In this document: positions 1 through 8,166 of the stretch, in pieces
Layout: each line of letters begins with the position of its first letter
How positions within the stretch are numbered: position 1 is the first letter of the stretch
Assembly (NCBI GenBank): GCA_965116785.1
Contig: OZ220731.1
Location: 1,550,001-1,614,000 of the forward strand
Length of the DNA stretch: 64,000 nucleotides
Reading direction: 5' to 3'
DNA from: Bin87 sp965116785
GTDB taxonomy: Bacteria > Chloroflexota > Dehalococcoidia > Lucifugimonadales > UBA3495
Notes under the pieces: generated by a model
Databases searched by the model: none
What the model was told of the DNA's origin: nothing
What the model saw: the letters and a program-made list of their open reading frames with translations, nothing else
Translations under genes and position numbers: made by a program

Positions 1-531
1 CGGTTGCTGGACGGGCTTGGGCTCGAAATATATGCCGTCAATCTGGTAATACTTTCCCCGGTGGTCGGGCTCTTCCTCGGTCCACAGGGCATTGAAAATG
101 GCCAGGAACTCGTCGGTCATGGGGCCCCGGTCGGCGTAGGGAACTCCGAGGATATCGAACTCCTTTTCCAGCCAGCCGACGCCGATGCCGCAAATGACCC
201 GGCCGCCGGACAGCACGTCCAGCGAAGCAAACATCTTGGCCTGTACCACCGGGTTGCGGTAGGGAACAATCAGCACGGTGCTGCCCAGGCGGATTTCGCT
301 GGTGCAGGCGGCCATGAACCCGAGCATGGTCATGGTCTCGAGGAAGGGTTCATCGGACGGCCGCTGGAATGCGCCGGTGGGGGTGTAGGGATACTGGTTG
401 GTGCCGCCCACCGGGAGCACGATGTGATCGCCGGCCATCACCGACTCGAAGCCCAGCCTTTCGGCACGCTCGCAGAACTCGCGGATGCCGTCGGCGTCCG
501 GCAGGCGGGGAATGCTGACTCCTATCTTCAT
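1..531 (-). CDS. LLM-class F420-dependent oxidoreductase (partial, 3' end outside window)
   Basis: The reading frame is open from ATG at 531 to the window edge (177 codons), so the C-terminus is missing. The N-terminus reads MKIGVSIPRLPDADGIREF, followed by a GFESVMAGDHIVLP segment, a typical first beta-alpha unit of luciferase-like TIM-barrel monooxygenases. Later segments (RLGSTVLIVPYRNPV, LSGGRVICGIGVGW, FDILGVPYADRG) match the same fold and the F420-using TIGR03619-type subgroup. These enzymes use reduced F420 or FMN for redox chemistry on small organic substrates; the substrate cannot be read from sequence. A second luciferase-like protein (18644-19774) and a PPOX-type protein (32980-33405) add to the flavin/F420 character of the window. 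Confidence 0.85.
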   Translation of the reverse strand, partial: MKIGVSIPRLPDADGIREFCERAERLGFESVMAGDHIVLPVGGTNQYPYTPTGAFQRPSDEPFLETMTMLGFMAACTSEIRLGSTVLIVPYRNPVVQAKMFASLDVLSGGRVICGIGVGWLEKEFDILGVPYADRGPMTDEFLAIFNALWTEEEPDHRGKYYQIDGIYFEPKPVQQP

Positions 532-653
532 GCGAAAATCTCCTGGCCTCGTACAGGGGGTTAGGGATACAGCCGCATGACCTGCGGCGGCGGCATTATA
601 GCATCGCTACAGGAGCGTCCTTCCCCGGGCTGAACCGGAATCAGTAGGGTCCG

Positions 654-1331
654 CTAGGCGACGACGGCCGTGTTCCTGCGCCAGGTTATGACGCCGTTGC
701 ACTTGCCGCAGGCCCGATTGCGCATAATGCGGCGCTGCAGAGTCTGTCGGAACCACTGCTGCCCGCAGCCACACTCGCCGACCCACCTGGGCGTGGAATG
801 CTGGACGCGATGGCAGCGCTCACCGGCGCACCCGATCTCGCGAGCCTTGGCTTTCCAGATGGCGTCGTGGTTGTGTCGAGGGCCGACAATGGCGTGGGCG
901 ATTTCGTGCAGCACGGTGTCCTCGATCTCGGCACGGGTCGCGGCAAGACAATAGCTGACGGACAGATCGATGCGCCGTTCCGCGTACCGACAGACACCGG
1001 CGCGGGACGTGGCGAGGTCGAATCCGAATACCCACCCGGTTGGCAATGTCCCATTCGCCTGGAACGCCGAAACGAGGCGTTTGCCCAGGGTTTCGACTTC
1101 GCGCAGGGTGCACTCGGGAACCGGCCCGTCATCGACCGACAGGACTAAAGAGTACGGGATGTTCCACTCGACGCCAGCATCATCAATGGCTAGGGCGCTG
1201 CGAGTGCGGATCGCGGTCACGGTGGCGCGATGCTCGCGACCGCCGGGTACGGCAAAAGAAATGGTGCTACGCGGTGGGCATGCAGCGCCCGGAAAGTCGG
1301 CGGCTATGGATGTGTGACGTCGCTGGCTCAT
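654..1331 (-). CDS. SprT-like zinc metallopeptidase with C-terminal zinc ribbon
   Basis: A 225-residue protein with a metallopeptidase motif HEIAH at residues 142-146, followed by GPRHNHDAIWKAKAREIGC, the usual surroundings of the third zinc ligand in the SprT/Spartan family. A C-terminal zinc ribbon is suggested by Cys187, Cys189, Cys208 and Cys211. Residues 1-75 are a less conserved N-terminal extension. SprT-domain proteins cleave protein targets, in eukaryotes DNA-protein crosslinks; the bacterial role is poorly known. It is transcribed alone, divergent from 1506-2309, from a promoter about 12 bases upstream of its ATG. The family call is firm, the substrate unknown. Confidence 0.8.
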   Translation of the reverse strand: MSQRRHTSIAADFPGAACPPRSTISFAVPGGREHRATVTAIRTRSALAIDDAGVEWNIPYSLVLSVDDGPVPECTLREVETLGKRLVSAFQANGTLPTGWVFGFDLATSRAGVCRYAERRIDLSVSYCLAATRAEIEDTVLHEIAHAIVGPRHNHDAIWKAKAREIGCAGERCHRVQHSTPRWVGECGCGQQWFRQTLQRRIMRNRACGKCNGVITWRRNTAVVA

Positions 1332-1349
1332 AGGTTGAAACGCCGATAG

Positions 1350-1378
1350 ATTATAGAGAACGCGGAGATGTTTGCCAT
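1350..1378 (-). promoter_or_regulatory. Promoter for the SprT-like gene
   Basis: On the minus strand ATGGCA (1378-1373), a 17-base spacer and a perfect TATAAT (1355-1350). Transcription would start near 1343, about 12 bases before the ATG at 1331. It lies back to back with the promoter of the divergent gene. Confidence 0.55.
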
Positions 1379-1407
1379 GGATTTGGGCGAACTTTTGAAA
1401 AGTGTTC

Positions 1408-1469
1408 TTGCGCTAATTTACGGCAGTGCTATAATCCGCGCAAAAGGAATGGTCACGGTACCCGTGACC
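1408..1469 (+). promoter_or_regulatory. Promoter and 5'UTR hairpin for the duplicated-domain protein
   Basis: TTGCGC at 1408-1413, a 16-base spacer and a perfect TATAAT at 1430-1435 give a start near 1442 and a 5'UTR of about 64 bases. The leader contains a hairpin, GGTCACGG (1451-1458) pairing with CCGTGACC (1462-1469) around a 3-base loop, ahead of a consensus AGGAGG at 1493-1498. No T-run follows the hairpin, so it is not a terminator; it may stabilise the mRNA or bind a regulator. Confidence 0.55.
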
Positions 1470-1505
1470 GCTACACAAATCCGCGTTCCAAGAGGAGGCG
1501 AGCTC

Positions 1506-2309
1506 ATGGAAAAGGGAGACACCGTCATCAATATCGGGCCGGTGGACGTAACTCTGTCCTACCGCAAGGAGATCATGCCTGACCAGGGCCTGATGGTCCA
1601 GGTGTATGGCGACATCGATGGGCAGGACACCGAGATACTGCGGTTCGACTGCTTCGACCAGGACCCGCATTACCATTACGGGCCGGAGAACATGAACATC
1701 CGGCTGCACATGGACAAGACCACGGTCGGAACGCCCCTGGGCTGGACGCTGAAGAACATCCGGACCAACCTGCCCGCAATGGTACGGCGAGCCGGCTATG
1801 ACGACTTGGCGTCCGCCGTTGAGATGAACGGCATCGACGAGAACAAGATGGACGAAGTGGAAGAGATCGCTCTGGGCAAGGCCCGCGACGAGCGGCGCAC
1901 CGTCACGCATTTCCGCGGCGACCACATCTACGAAGCCGGCAACATCCGGTTCGGCGTCGAGTTCCGCGACAACATCGGCGCGGCCAACGACCGCGGCGTG
2001 GCCATCCACGTGCTGACCGACCATCTGGGGCAGGAGTTCGAGCTGCTGGCTTTCGACTGCTTCGAGATCGCGCCGCACTACCACTATGGCCCGCGCAACC
2101 AGGACGTCCGGATCTATTGGGACGTCACCACCAGCGGCAACACGCTGGCTTGGACCCTCGACCAGTTCAAGGCTGGGAACCTGGCCAGCATGATCGACCG
2201 GGCGGGCTACCCGACCGTTGCTTCCGGCTTGGACAATGACCTCGTGCAGGCCGTTATCCCGGCGATGGAAGAGAAGGCGTGGGCCCTGGTTGGCACCAAC
2301 CAGCGGTAA
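1506..2309 (+). CDS. Uncharacterised protein with an internally duplicated domain
   Basis: A 267-residue cytoplasmic-looking protein, no signal peptide. ATG 1506 is chosen because AGGAGG sits 7 bases upstream; the frame is open further upstream but that part runs through the promoter. Two copies of one domain are visible. Copy 1 (about residues 10-105) contains RFDCF at 46-50 and PHYHYGP at 54-60, followed by a TPLGWTL segment; copy 2 (about 140-235) contains AFDCF at 182-186 and PHYHYGP at 190-196, followed by NTLAWTL. The paired His/Tyr cluster after a conserved Cys could bind metal or a ligand, but this is inference. I do not recognise a function. Strong promoter, leader hairpin and ribosome site suggest good expression. 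Confidence 0.75.
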   Translation: MEKGDTVINIGPVDVTLSYRKEIMPDQGLMVQVYGDIDGQDTEILRFDCFDQDPHYHYGPENMNIRLHMDKTTVGTPLGWTLKNIRTNLPAMVRRAGYDDLASAVEMNGIDENKMDEVEEIALGKARDERRTVTHFRGDHIYEAGNIRFGVEFRDNIGAANDRGVAIHVLTDHLGQEFELLAFDCFEIAPHYHYGPRNQDVRIYWDVTTSGNTLAWTLDQFKAGNLASMIDRAGYPTVASGLDNDLVQAVIPAMEEKAWALVGTNQR

Positions 2310-2361
2310 TCGCGCTAAACGGCGGGGACGGATGTTGGTTCGTCCTGCCAGGTGATACGTC

Positions 2362-2388
2362 GAGGGGCGGGTCAATGACCCGCCCCTC
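2362..2388. terminator. Palindromic hairpin between convergent genes
   Basis: A perfect inverted repeat, GAGGGGCGGGTCA (2362-2374) against TGACCCGCCCCTC (2376-2388). It lies between the convergent ends of 1506-2309 and 2417-3214 and probably ends transcription from both sides, although the T-tracts are weak. Its outer arms AGGGGCG/CGCCCCT recur in four other palindromes in this window. Confidence 0.6.
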
Positions 2389-2416
2389 AACTTTGGACCA
2401 ATGGTGATGCCGACGG

Positions 2417-3214
2417 CTACATCATGGTGTAGCCGCCGGAGACGCTGAGAGTCTGGCCGGTGATGAAGCTGGCCGCGTCGGAGGCCAGGAAGACCACCGC
2501 GTTGGCGACTTCCTGAGCGGACCCGATGCGGCGGAGGGGATAGGCACGCTTCACCCGCTCCAGCACCTCGTCGGTGAACAGGTCCTGCATGCCCTGGCTC
2601 CACATACTCTCCGAACCGGCCACCTCGGACTGATCGGGAACGACCAGGCCGGGGCAGACCATGTTCAACCGGAGACCGTAGCGGCCGGTCTCGCGGGCCA
2701 GAGACTTGCTCAGGGCGATCACGCCGGCCTTGCAGGCCGAGTAGACGGCCTCGCGGTACTCGCCCATCCTGCCGGCGTCGCTGCTGATGCTGACCACCGC
2801 GCCGGATTGCCGTTCGATCATGTGCGGGAGCACGGCCTGGATGCAGTTGATGGCGCCCCAGAGGTTGACGTCCACTTCCTTGACGTGTTCGTCCCGCGCT
2901 TTGTCCATGAATAGGCGATCGATGGTCCAACCGACGTTGTTGACGAGGACGTCGACGCTTCCGAGTCGGTCGATGGCTTCGGTCATCATGGCGGCGGTGC
3001 GGGCCTGATCGGTCACGTCAGCGTCGACCACGATGGCGGAGGCTCCGGATTTGAGGGCGGCGACCTCGGCGACGACGCGCTTGCCGGCGGCGTGGTTCAA
3101 TTCGGCGATGGCGACGTTGCAGCCTTCAGCGGCAAACGCGAGCACAATGGCCCGACCGATATTGTTGCCACCACCGGTCACCACCACGTTCTTGCCTTTC
3201 AGTCCTAGTTCCAA
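2417..3214 (-). CDS. SDR family oxidoreductase (FabG-like)
   Basis: A 265-residue classical short-chain dehydrogenase. The cofactor-binding TGGGNNIG lies at residues 14-21, the structural NNVG near 91-94, the catalytic Ser in VSISSDAG, and Tyr/Lys in YSACK. A C-terminal FITGQTLSVSGGY is typical of FabG-like members. It would reduce a ketone or oxidise an alcohol with NAD(P)H; the substrate is unknown. Its ATG overlaps the end of the exonuclease gene by 10 bases, so the two are translationally coupled at the 3' end of the pur run. It keeps a full catalytic triad, unlike the SDR at 52700-53497. Confidence 0.88.
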   Translation of the reverse strand: MELGLKGKNVVVTGGGNNIGRAIVLAFAAEGCNVAIAELNHAAGKRVVAEVAALKSGASAIVVDADVTDQARTAAMMTEAIDRLGSVDVLVNNVGWTIDRLFMDKARDEHVKEVDVNLWGAINCIQAVLPHMIERQSGAVVSISSDAGRMGEYREAVYSACKAGVIALSKSLARETGRYGLRLNMVCPGLVVPDQSEVAGSESMWSQGMQDLFTDEVLERVKRAYPLRRIGSAQEVANAVVFLASDAASFITGQTLSVSGGYTMM

Positions 3215-3699
3215 TTTTCATCCTCCAATATATTCCGCAGGACGCGCAGGTTTTCCACGTCCTCGCGGTTGTACTCAAGCAGCATATCCAGAGCGTCGTG
3301 GTTATGTTCACGACGGTATTTGTCCCACAGCAATACGGCATCGTAACCGGCCATATCGGGCAGACTACGTGGTATGCCGAGTGCCTTTTCGATGGCCTTC
3401 AGCCCGCCCCTCAGGCCGGCGCGGCGGGACTCCCGCATGAGGTCCCGGTGCTCAAACCGGTGCCGGAGGTCCACGCCCGGCTTCCAGGCGAGGAAAGGCA
3501 GGTCGAAGCTGGCCCCGTTGAAAGTGTAGATGGTGGTGACGCCTTCCAGCACATGCAGCACGGCGCCCGGGGTGATGCCACTGCCAACCAACTGAGTGGT
3601 CGACCAGTCGCCGGGAAAGTCCACGGCTATGCCGACAACCGTCGGGTAGGAACCACCGCCGATGAAACCGGTGGTCTCGATGTCCAGGTAGGCGTCCAA
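3205..3699 (-). CDS. RNase H-like 3'-5' exonuclease domain protein (YprB-type)
   Basis: A 164-residue protein consisting only of a DEDD-type RNase H-like fold: YLDIETTG (Asp6, Glu8) is exonuclease motif I, TFNGASFDLPFL is motif II and YNREDVENL is motif III. It matches the ribonuclease-H-like domain of YprB-type proteins, usually predicted to trim nucleic acid ends. It follows purH by 9 bases and overlaps the SDR start. No helicase or DNA-binding domain is attached, so its partner is unclear. Confidence 0.75.
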   Translation of the reverse strand: MDAYLDIETTGFIGGGSYPTVVGIAVDFPGDWSTTQLVGSGITPGAVLHVLEGVTTIYTFNGASFDLPFLAWKPGVDLRHRFEHRDLMRESRRAGLRGGLKAIEKALGIPRSLPDMAGYDAVLLWDKYRREHNHDALDMLLEYNREDVENLRVLRNILEDENWN

Positions 3700-3708
3700 C
3701 GGGGACGG

Positions 3709-5247
3709 TCAGTGTCGGAAGTGACGGATGCCGGTGAAAACCATGGCGATGCCGGCCTGGTTGGCAGCGGCGATCACCTCGTCATCGCGGATGGAACCGC
3801 CGGGCTGGACGATCGCGGTGATCCCGGCTTCGGCGGCGAGTTCGATATTGTCGGGGAAGGGGAAGAAAGCGTCGGAGGCCAACACGCATCCGCCCGCCTT
3901 GTCGCCCGCCGCGCGTTGCGACAGGTGGACGCTGACCACCCGGTTTGGCTGACCGGCGCCCATGCCGACAAGCGTCCGGTCCTTTACGAAAGCGATGGCA
4001 TTGGACTTGATGTGCTTCACCGCCTTCCAGGCAAAGGCGAGGTCGGCCAATTCGGCGGGAGTCGGGACGCGTTCGGTAGCGGTTGTCCAGGCTTCGGGGT
4101 CTTCATCGATAACGTCGCGGGTCTGCACCAGGACGCCACCACTGAGAGGGCGCACGTCGTAGTCGCCGGAACCGGGAGCGGCGGCAACGGGATCCACCGT
4201 CAGGATACGGAGGTTACGTTTCCGCCGCAGGATCTCGAGCGCGTCGTCATCATACCCGGGGGCGACCACCACCTCGTAGAAGACGGGGTCCATGGCCTGG
4301 GCAGCGGCGGCGGTCACGTCTCGATTGAAACCTACTATGCCCCCGAAGGCGGACACAGGATCGCCCTCATACGCCAGTTCGTAAGCCTGCGCGATGTCGT
4401 CGCGGGAAGCGAGGCCGCAAGGATTGGCGTGCTTGATCACGCAGACCGACGGGTCGGCATAATCGCTGACCGTGCGCCAAGCGGCATCGGCGTCCATCAG
4501 GTTGTTGAAAGACAGTTCGCGCCCGTGCAGTTGCCGCGCTCGAGCCAAGCCGCCCTCGCCGCCGCTGGCCGGCACGTAGAGAGCGCCGCGCTGGTGCGGA
4601 TTTTCGCCATAGCGCAGGCTGGAGGCACGGGTGAGCCCGATAGTCACCTGTTGCGGCATCTCCTCTTCGGAAGTCGGGTCGTTGGAGAGGTAGTCGGCCA
4701 CGGCGGCGTCGTACACCGCCACGTGTTGAAATGCCTTGGTGGCGAGTGCGCGCCGCTGCTGCGAATCCAAGCCGGATCCGGTCAACGCTGCTGCGACCCA
4801 CTCGTAGTCGGACGGGTCCACGACCACAGCGACGGACGGGAAATTCTTGGCGGCAGCACGCAGCATCGTGGGGCCGCCGATGTCGATGTTTTCCAGGGCG
4901 TCATCCAGCGAAACACCGGGCCTACTGATGGTTTCCACGAACGGATAGAGATTGACGACCACCACATCGATCGGGCCGATGCCATGCTGTTCCAGCTCCG
5001 CCATGTGACCGGAGGAATCACGGCGGGCCAGCAGCCCGCCGTGTATCACCGGGTGCAGGGTCTTGACGCGACCGTCCAGTATTTCGGGCGAGCCGGTAAC
5101 GTCGGACACCTGCGTGACGGGAACGCCGGCGTCGGCGATGCTGCGGTGGGTGCCGCCGGTGCTGATCAGTTCATAGCCGGCATCGACGAGGGACCTGCCG
5201 AAATCCTCGATGCCGGTCTTGTCGAATACGCTGAGTAATGCTTTCAA
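3709..5247 (-). CDS. purH: Bifunctional AICAR formyltransferase / IMP cyclohydrolase
   Basis: A 512-residue protein of normal PurH length carrying out the last two steps of IMP synthesis. The N-terminal MGS-like cyclohydrolase domain shows LLSVFDKTGI, STGGTHRSI and GRVKTLHPVIHGGLLARR. The formyltransferase domain has RYGENPHQ and the KHANPCG motif carrying active-site Lys-His, then GAGQPNRV and SDAFFPFPD near the C-terminus. It sits 36 bases after the small Gly-rich gene and follows purF and purM in the same direction. Confidence 0.97.
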   Translation of the reverse strand: MKALLSVFDKTGIEDFGRSLVDAGYELISTGGTHRSIADAGVPVTQVSDVTGSPEILDGRVKTLHPVIHGGLLARRDSSGHMAELEQHGIGPIDVVVVNLYPFVETISRPGVSLDDALENIDIGGPTMLRAAAKNFPSVAVVVDPSDYEWVAAALTGSGLDSQQRRALATKAFQHVAVYDAAVADYLSNDPTSEEEMPQQVTIGLTRASSLRYGENPHQRGALYVPASGGEGGLARARQLHGRELSFNNLMDADAAWRTVSDYADPSVCVIKHANPCGLASRDDIAQAYELAYEGDPVSAFGGIVGFNRDVTAAAAQAMDPVFYEVVVAPGYDDDALEILRRKRNLRILTVDPVAAAPGSGDYDVRPLSGGVLVQTRDVIDEDPEAWTTATERVPTPAELADLAFAWKAVKHIKSNAIAFVKDRTLVGMGAGQPNRVVSVHLSQRAAGDKAGGCVLASDAFFPFPDNIELAAEAGITAIVQPGGSIRDDEVIAAANQAGIAMVFTGIRHFRH

Positions 5248-5283
5248 CTTGGGTGATTGCTCCTGTGGAATACGGTCTGAATG

Positions 5284-5535
5284 CTAGATTGCCCCGCCGC
5301 CACCATCGAAACCGCCGAAACCACCGCCCACATCGCCGGGATTGTGAAAATTGCCAGCGTCGCCGGGATGGTTCATTTGGCCAGGGTCCATGGGCGTGGC
5401 GGAGTGGTGTCCTCCATACAAGACCAGGCCCAAGGGGCCCCAGGCCCACCAGGGACGCATGACGTCGAGCACGGATTCAGATTTGTCGTCGGCGTTATTG
5501 CGGACATTGCGGCGGAACGGGTTTTTCAGATTCAT
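5284..5535 (-). CDS. Small glycine-rich protein inside the pur run
   Basis: An 83-residue protein between purM and purH. ATG 5535 is chosen because GGAGG lies 5 bases upstream; a GTG four codons earlier would destroy that site. The N-terminus is basic (MNLKNPFRRNVRNNADDK), the middle has a Trp-rich hydrophobic stretch (VMRPWWAWGPLGLVLYGGHH) and the C-terminus is Gly/Asn/Asp-rich (HPGDAGNFHNPGDVGGGF and on). Gaps of 42 and 36 bases to purM and purH place it in the same transcript. I do not recognise the family. The hydrophobic patch may touch a membrane, but that is a guess. Confidence 0.6.
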   Translation of the reverse strand: MNLKNPFRRNVRNNADDKSESVLDVMRPWWAWGPLGLVLYGGHHSATPMDPGQMNHPGDAGNFHNPGDVGGGFGGFDGGGGAI

Positions 5536-5577
5536 AACGACCTCCACCTTCTTCTGTGTCGAGCGGACCGAATTGGA

Positions 5578-6630
5578 TCAGGCAGCCCGAAATACAGTCT
5601 GACTCGGGCCAGCGCCGGCCACGATTTGACCGACGTCCTCCGCGTCGGGCAGGCCGGCGAGCAACTCGGCGGCGCCCTCCGGGTCGCAAACTGCGACCAT
5701 GCCGAGTCCCATGTTGAACACGCGGTACATCTCTTCGTCACTGATCCGACCGGCCTTCTGAATCGCGCCGAATATGGGAGGAATGGCCCAGGCTCCGACA
5801 TGAAATTCGGCGGTCACTCGGGGCGGCAGGGATGCCGGCATCTTGCCGGGCAGGCCACCGCCGGTGATGTGGCTCAGCGCCTTGATGCTGCCCAGGTAGG
5901 GCTCAAGCAGCGGGTAGTAGGCTCGGTGCCGCACCATCAGTTCGTCGCCCAGGTTGCGGGCCAACCCCGGGCAAGGACGGAACAGGGCCTCAGGATCATC
6001 GTCGGTGTTGAAAACGCGTCGCACCAGCGAAAACCCGTTGGTGTGGACCCCGCTGGAAGGGATACCGATGAGACGGTCGCCAGGCACGACCCGATCGCCG
6101 TCGATCAAATTGCTACGCTCGGCCACGCCCACCACGAAGCCGGCGAGGTCGAAATCGGCATCAGCGTAGACGCCGGGGAGCTGAGCGGTTTCGCCGCCAA
6201 TGAGAGCGCAGCCGACTTCCCGGCAGCCCCAGACCATGCCGCGCATCAGCATTTCCATGCGGTGCTCGTCCAGGGTGCTGAAAGACATGTAGTCGAGGAA
6301 AAACAGCGGCCGTGCGCCTTTGGTGAGGATGTCGTTGACGTTGAGGGTGACCAGGTCCTGGCCGACCCCCTCGTAGTGACCGAGTTGGGCCGCTATCTTG
6401 AGCTTGGTGCCCACGCCGTCAGTGCTGGCAACCAGCACTGGATCCCGGTAGCCGCCCAGGGCGAACAGTCCCGCGAACCCTCCGCTGCTATCCAGTACCT
6501 CCGGACCGTGGGTTATGGCGGCAAAAGCCTTGATCCGATCCTTCAGGCCGTCCATGGCGTCCAAAGCCACGCCGGCGGCTTCGTATTCGCCGGATACGGC
6601 AGTACCCGCACCAACCTCGCCAGCAGTCAT
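5578..6630 (-). CDS. purM: Phosphoribosylformylglycinamidine cyclo-ligase (AIR synthetase)
   Basis: A 350-residue PurM of usual length, closing the imidazole ring of AIR with ATP. Characteristic segments are LVASTDGVGTKLKIA, VTLNVNDILTKGARPLFFLDY, GGETAQLPGVY and SHITGGGLPGKMP. The start codon overlaps the purF stop, and the small Gly-rich gene follows. Confidence 0.97.
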   Translation of the reverse strand: MTAGEVGAGTAVSGEYEAAGVALDAMDGLKDRIKAFAAITHGPEVLDSSGGFAGLFALGGYRDPVLVASTDGVGTKLKIAAQLGHYEGVGQDLVTLNVNDILTKGARPLFFLDYMSFSTLDEHRMEMLMRGMVWGCREVGCALIGGETAQLPGVYADADFDLAGFVVGVAERSNLIDGDRVVPGDRLIGIPSSGVHTNGFSLVRRVFNTDDDPEALFRPCPGLARNLGDELMVRHRAYYPLLEPYLGSIKALSHITGGGLPGKMPASLPPRVTAEFHVGAWAIPPIFGAIQKAGRISDEEMYRVFNMGLGMVAVCDPEGAAELLAGLPDAEDVGQIVAGAGPSQTVFRAA

Positions 6631-8078
6631 CAGGCGGTGGCCCGTTCCAGGGACTGCTTGGTCAGCTCCAACTGAACCGGCACCGGGTAATTGCCGGTGA
6701 AACAGGCGTCGCAGAACCCGCCCTGCTGCCCGTGTACCAGATCCATCAAACCACGCACGCTGAGGTACCCCAGGGAATCGGCGCCGGTCAACTCACGGAT
6801 CTCGGGGATCGACTTGTTGGCGGCGATCAACTCCTGCCGCGTCGCCATATCCACTCCGAGATAGCAGGGATGCTTGATGGGCGGTGCGCATACGCGGAGG
6901 TGGATCTCCGTGGCTCCCGCGCGGCGCAGGAGATCCACGACGTGCGGGGTGGTTGTGCCGCGTACGATACTGTCGTCAACGACGACGAGACGCTTGCCGC
7001 CAATCACCGCCGGCATCGGATTGAATTTCTGTCGCACCCCGCGATCGCGCCGCTGCTGCTCAGGTTCTATGAACGTGCGTCCAACGTAGCGGTTGCGCAC
7101 CAACCCGTTGGCGAAGGGGATACCGGACTCGCGGGCGTACCCGACGGCGGCGGAGGTCGAGGAGTCGGGAATGCCGATGACCAGGTCAGCGTCCACCGGA
7201 TGCTCTCGCGCCAACCGGACACCCATATCCTCACGCACGCTATGCATTAGCCGGCCGTCCATGACGCTGTCCGGACGGGCGAAGTAGATCCACTCGAAGA
7301 CGCACAGCGCGCGGCTGCGACGGGCGGAATCTCCGTAAATCGCGCTCTCAACGCCGTCCGCAGTTATGACAACCACCTCGCCCGGTTCGAGCTCCCGGGT
7401 GAACTCGGCCTGCATGTGATCCAGGGCACAGGTTTCGGAGGCGACAGCCCAACCATTTTCCAGGCGACCGAGACACAAAGGACGGATGCCCAGGGGGTCG
7501 CGGACGGCGATTACCGCATCGGGCGTCAACAGCGTCAGGGAAAATGCTCCCTGCATCCGGGCCATGGCGTAGAAAACCTTTTCCGGCCAGGTTTTGCCCG
7601 GAGCGTTGGCCAGCAGATGCGCAACGACCTCACTGTCGGTGCTGGTCTGGAAGTCGCAGTTCCACTGGGATTGAACCTGCTCGCGCATCTGGGGGGAGTT
7701 GATGATGTTGCCGTTGTGGGCAACCGCCAGAGGACCGTTCAATCCGTCGACGAGAAGCGGCTGAGCGTTGGCGCTGCGGCTGGCCCCGGTGGTCGAGTAC
7801 CGAGTGTGACCGATGGCCATCTCTCCGGTGATGGCGTCGACGTCGCCGTCGCGAAAAGCCTCGGACACCAACCCCATGCCTGTATGCACGCTGATCCGCC
7901 CTTCATCGGCTGCGGCTACGCCCGCCGACTCCTGGCCGCGGTGCTGCAGCGCGAACAGGCCGATAGACGTAATGGTCGCGCTGTGAGAGCCGGGCGAATA
8001 GACGCCTACCACGCCACACTCTTCGCTAGGATGGTCGAAGGGGTCGGAGCTTGGCCGGATCAGCGGCTGCATTTTCAT
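6630..8078 (-). CDS. purF: Amidophosphoribosyltransferase
   Basis: A 482-residue enzyme for the first committed step of purine synthesis. Cys21 in EECGVVGVY becomes the N-terminal catalytic nucleophile after a 20-residue propeptide is removed. The glutaminase domain contains FALQHRGQESAG and AHNGNI; the PRPP loop is LVVVDDSIVRGTT. Cysteines in ALCVFEWIYF, the KHPCYLGVD segment and FCDACFTGNYP correspond to 4Fe-4S ligands of the Bacillus-type enzyme. A strong promoter ends 7 bases before the ATG, so its message is predicted to be leaderless. Confidence 0.97.
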   Translation of the reverse strand: MKMQPLIRPSSDPFDHPSEECGVVGVYSPGSHSATITSIGLFALQHRGQESAGVAAADEGRISVHTGMGLVSEAFRDGDVDAITGEMAIGHTRYSTTGASRSANAQPLLVDGLNGPLAVAHNGNIINSPQMREQVQSQWNCDFQTSTDSEVVAHLLANAPGKTWPEKVFYAMARMQGAFSLTLLTPDAVIAVRDPLGIRPLCLGRLENGWAVASETCALDHMQAEFTRELEPGEVVVITADGVESAIYGDSARRSRALCVFEWIYFARPDSVMDGRLMHSVREDMGVRLAREHPVDADLVIGIPDSSTSAAVGYARESGIPFANGLVRNRYVGRTFIEPEQQRRDRGVRQKFNPMPAVIGGKRLVVVDDSIVRGTTTPHVVDLLRRAGATEIHLRVCAPPIKHPCYLGVDMATRQELIAANKSIPEIRELTGADSLGYLSVRGLMDLVHGQQGGFCDACFTGNYPVPVQLELTKQSLERATA

Positions 8079-8084
8079 GGTTGC

Positions 8085-8113
8085 ATTCTATTTTGCGGCC
8101 GGCGGTGGGTCAA
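8085..8113 (-). promoter_or_regulatory. purF promoter, predicted leaderless
   Basis: On the minus strand TTGACC (8113-8108), a 17-base spacer and TAGAAT (8090-8085), each 5 of 6 to consensus. The expected start falls on or next to the purF ATG at 8078. It gives the pur genes their own transcription start within the longer rpmH-to-SDR run. Confidence 0.7.
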
Positions 8114-8166
8114 TCAACAGGCGCGCCGCTGACAGCCACAATATCGCCAACCGCCGAATCCGACGG

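Noticed and set aside
1413..2930. 505-codon open frame antisense to the duplicated-domain gene and the SDR region
   Set aside because: No family pattern; it runs opposite to well-supported genes and is a by-product of GC-rich codon bias.
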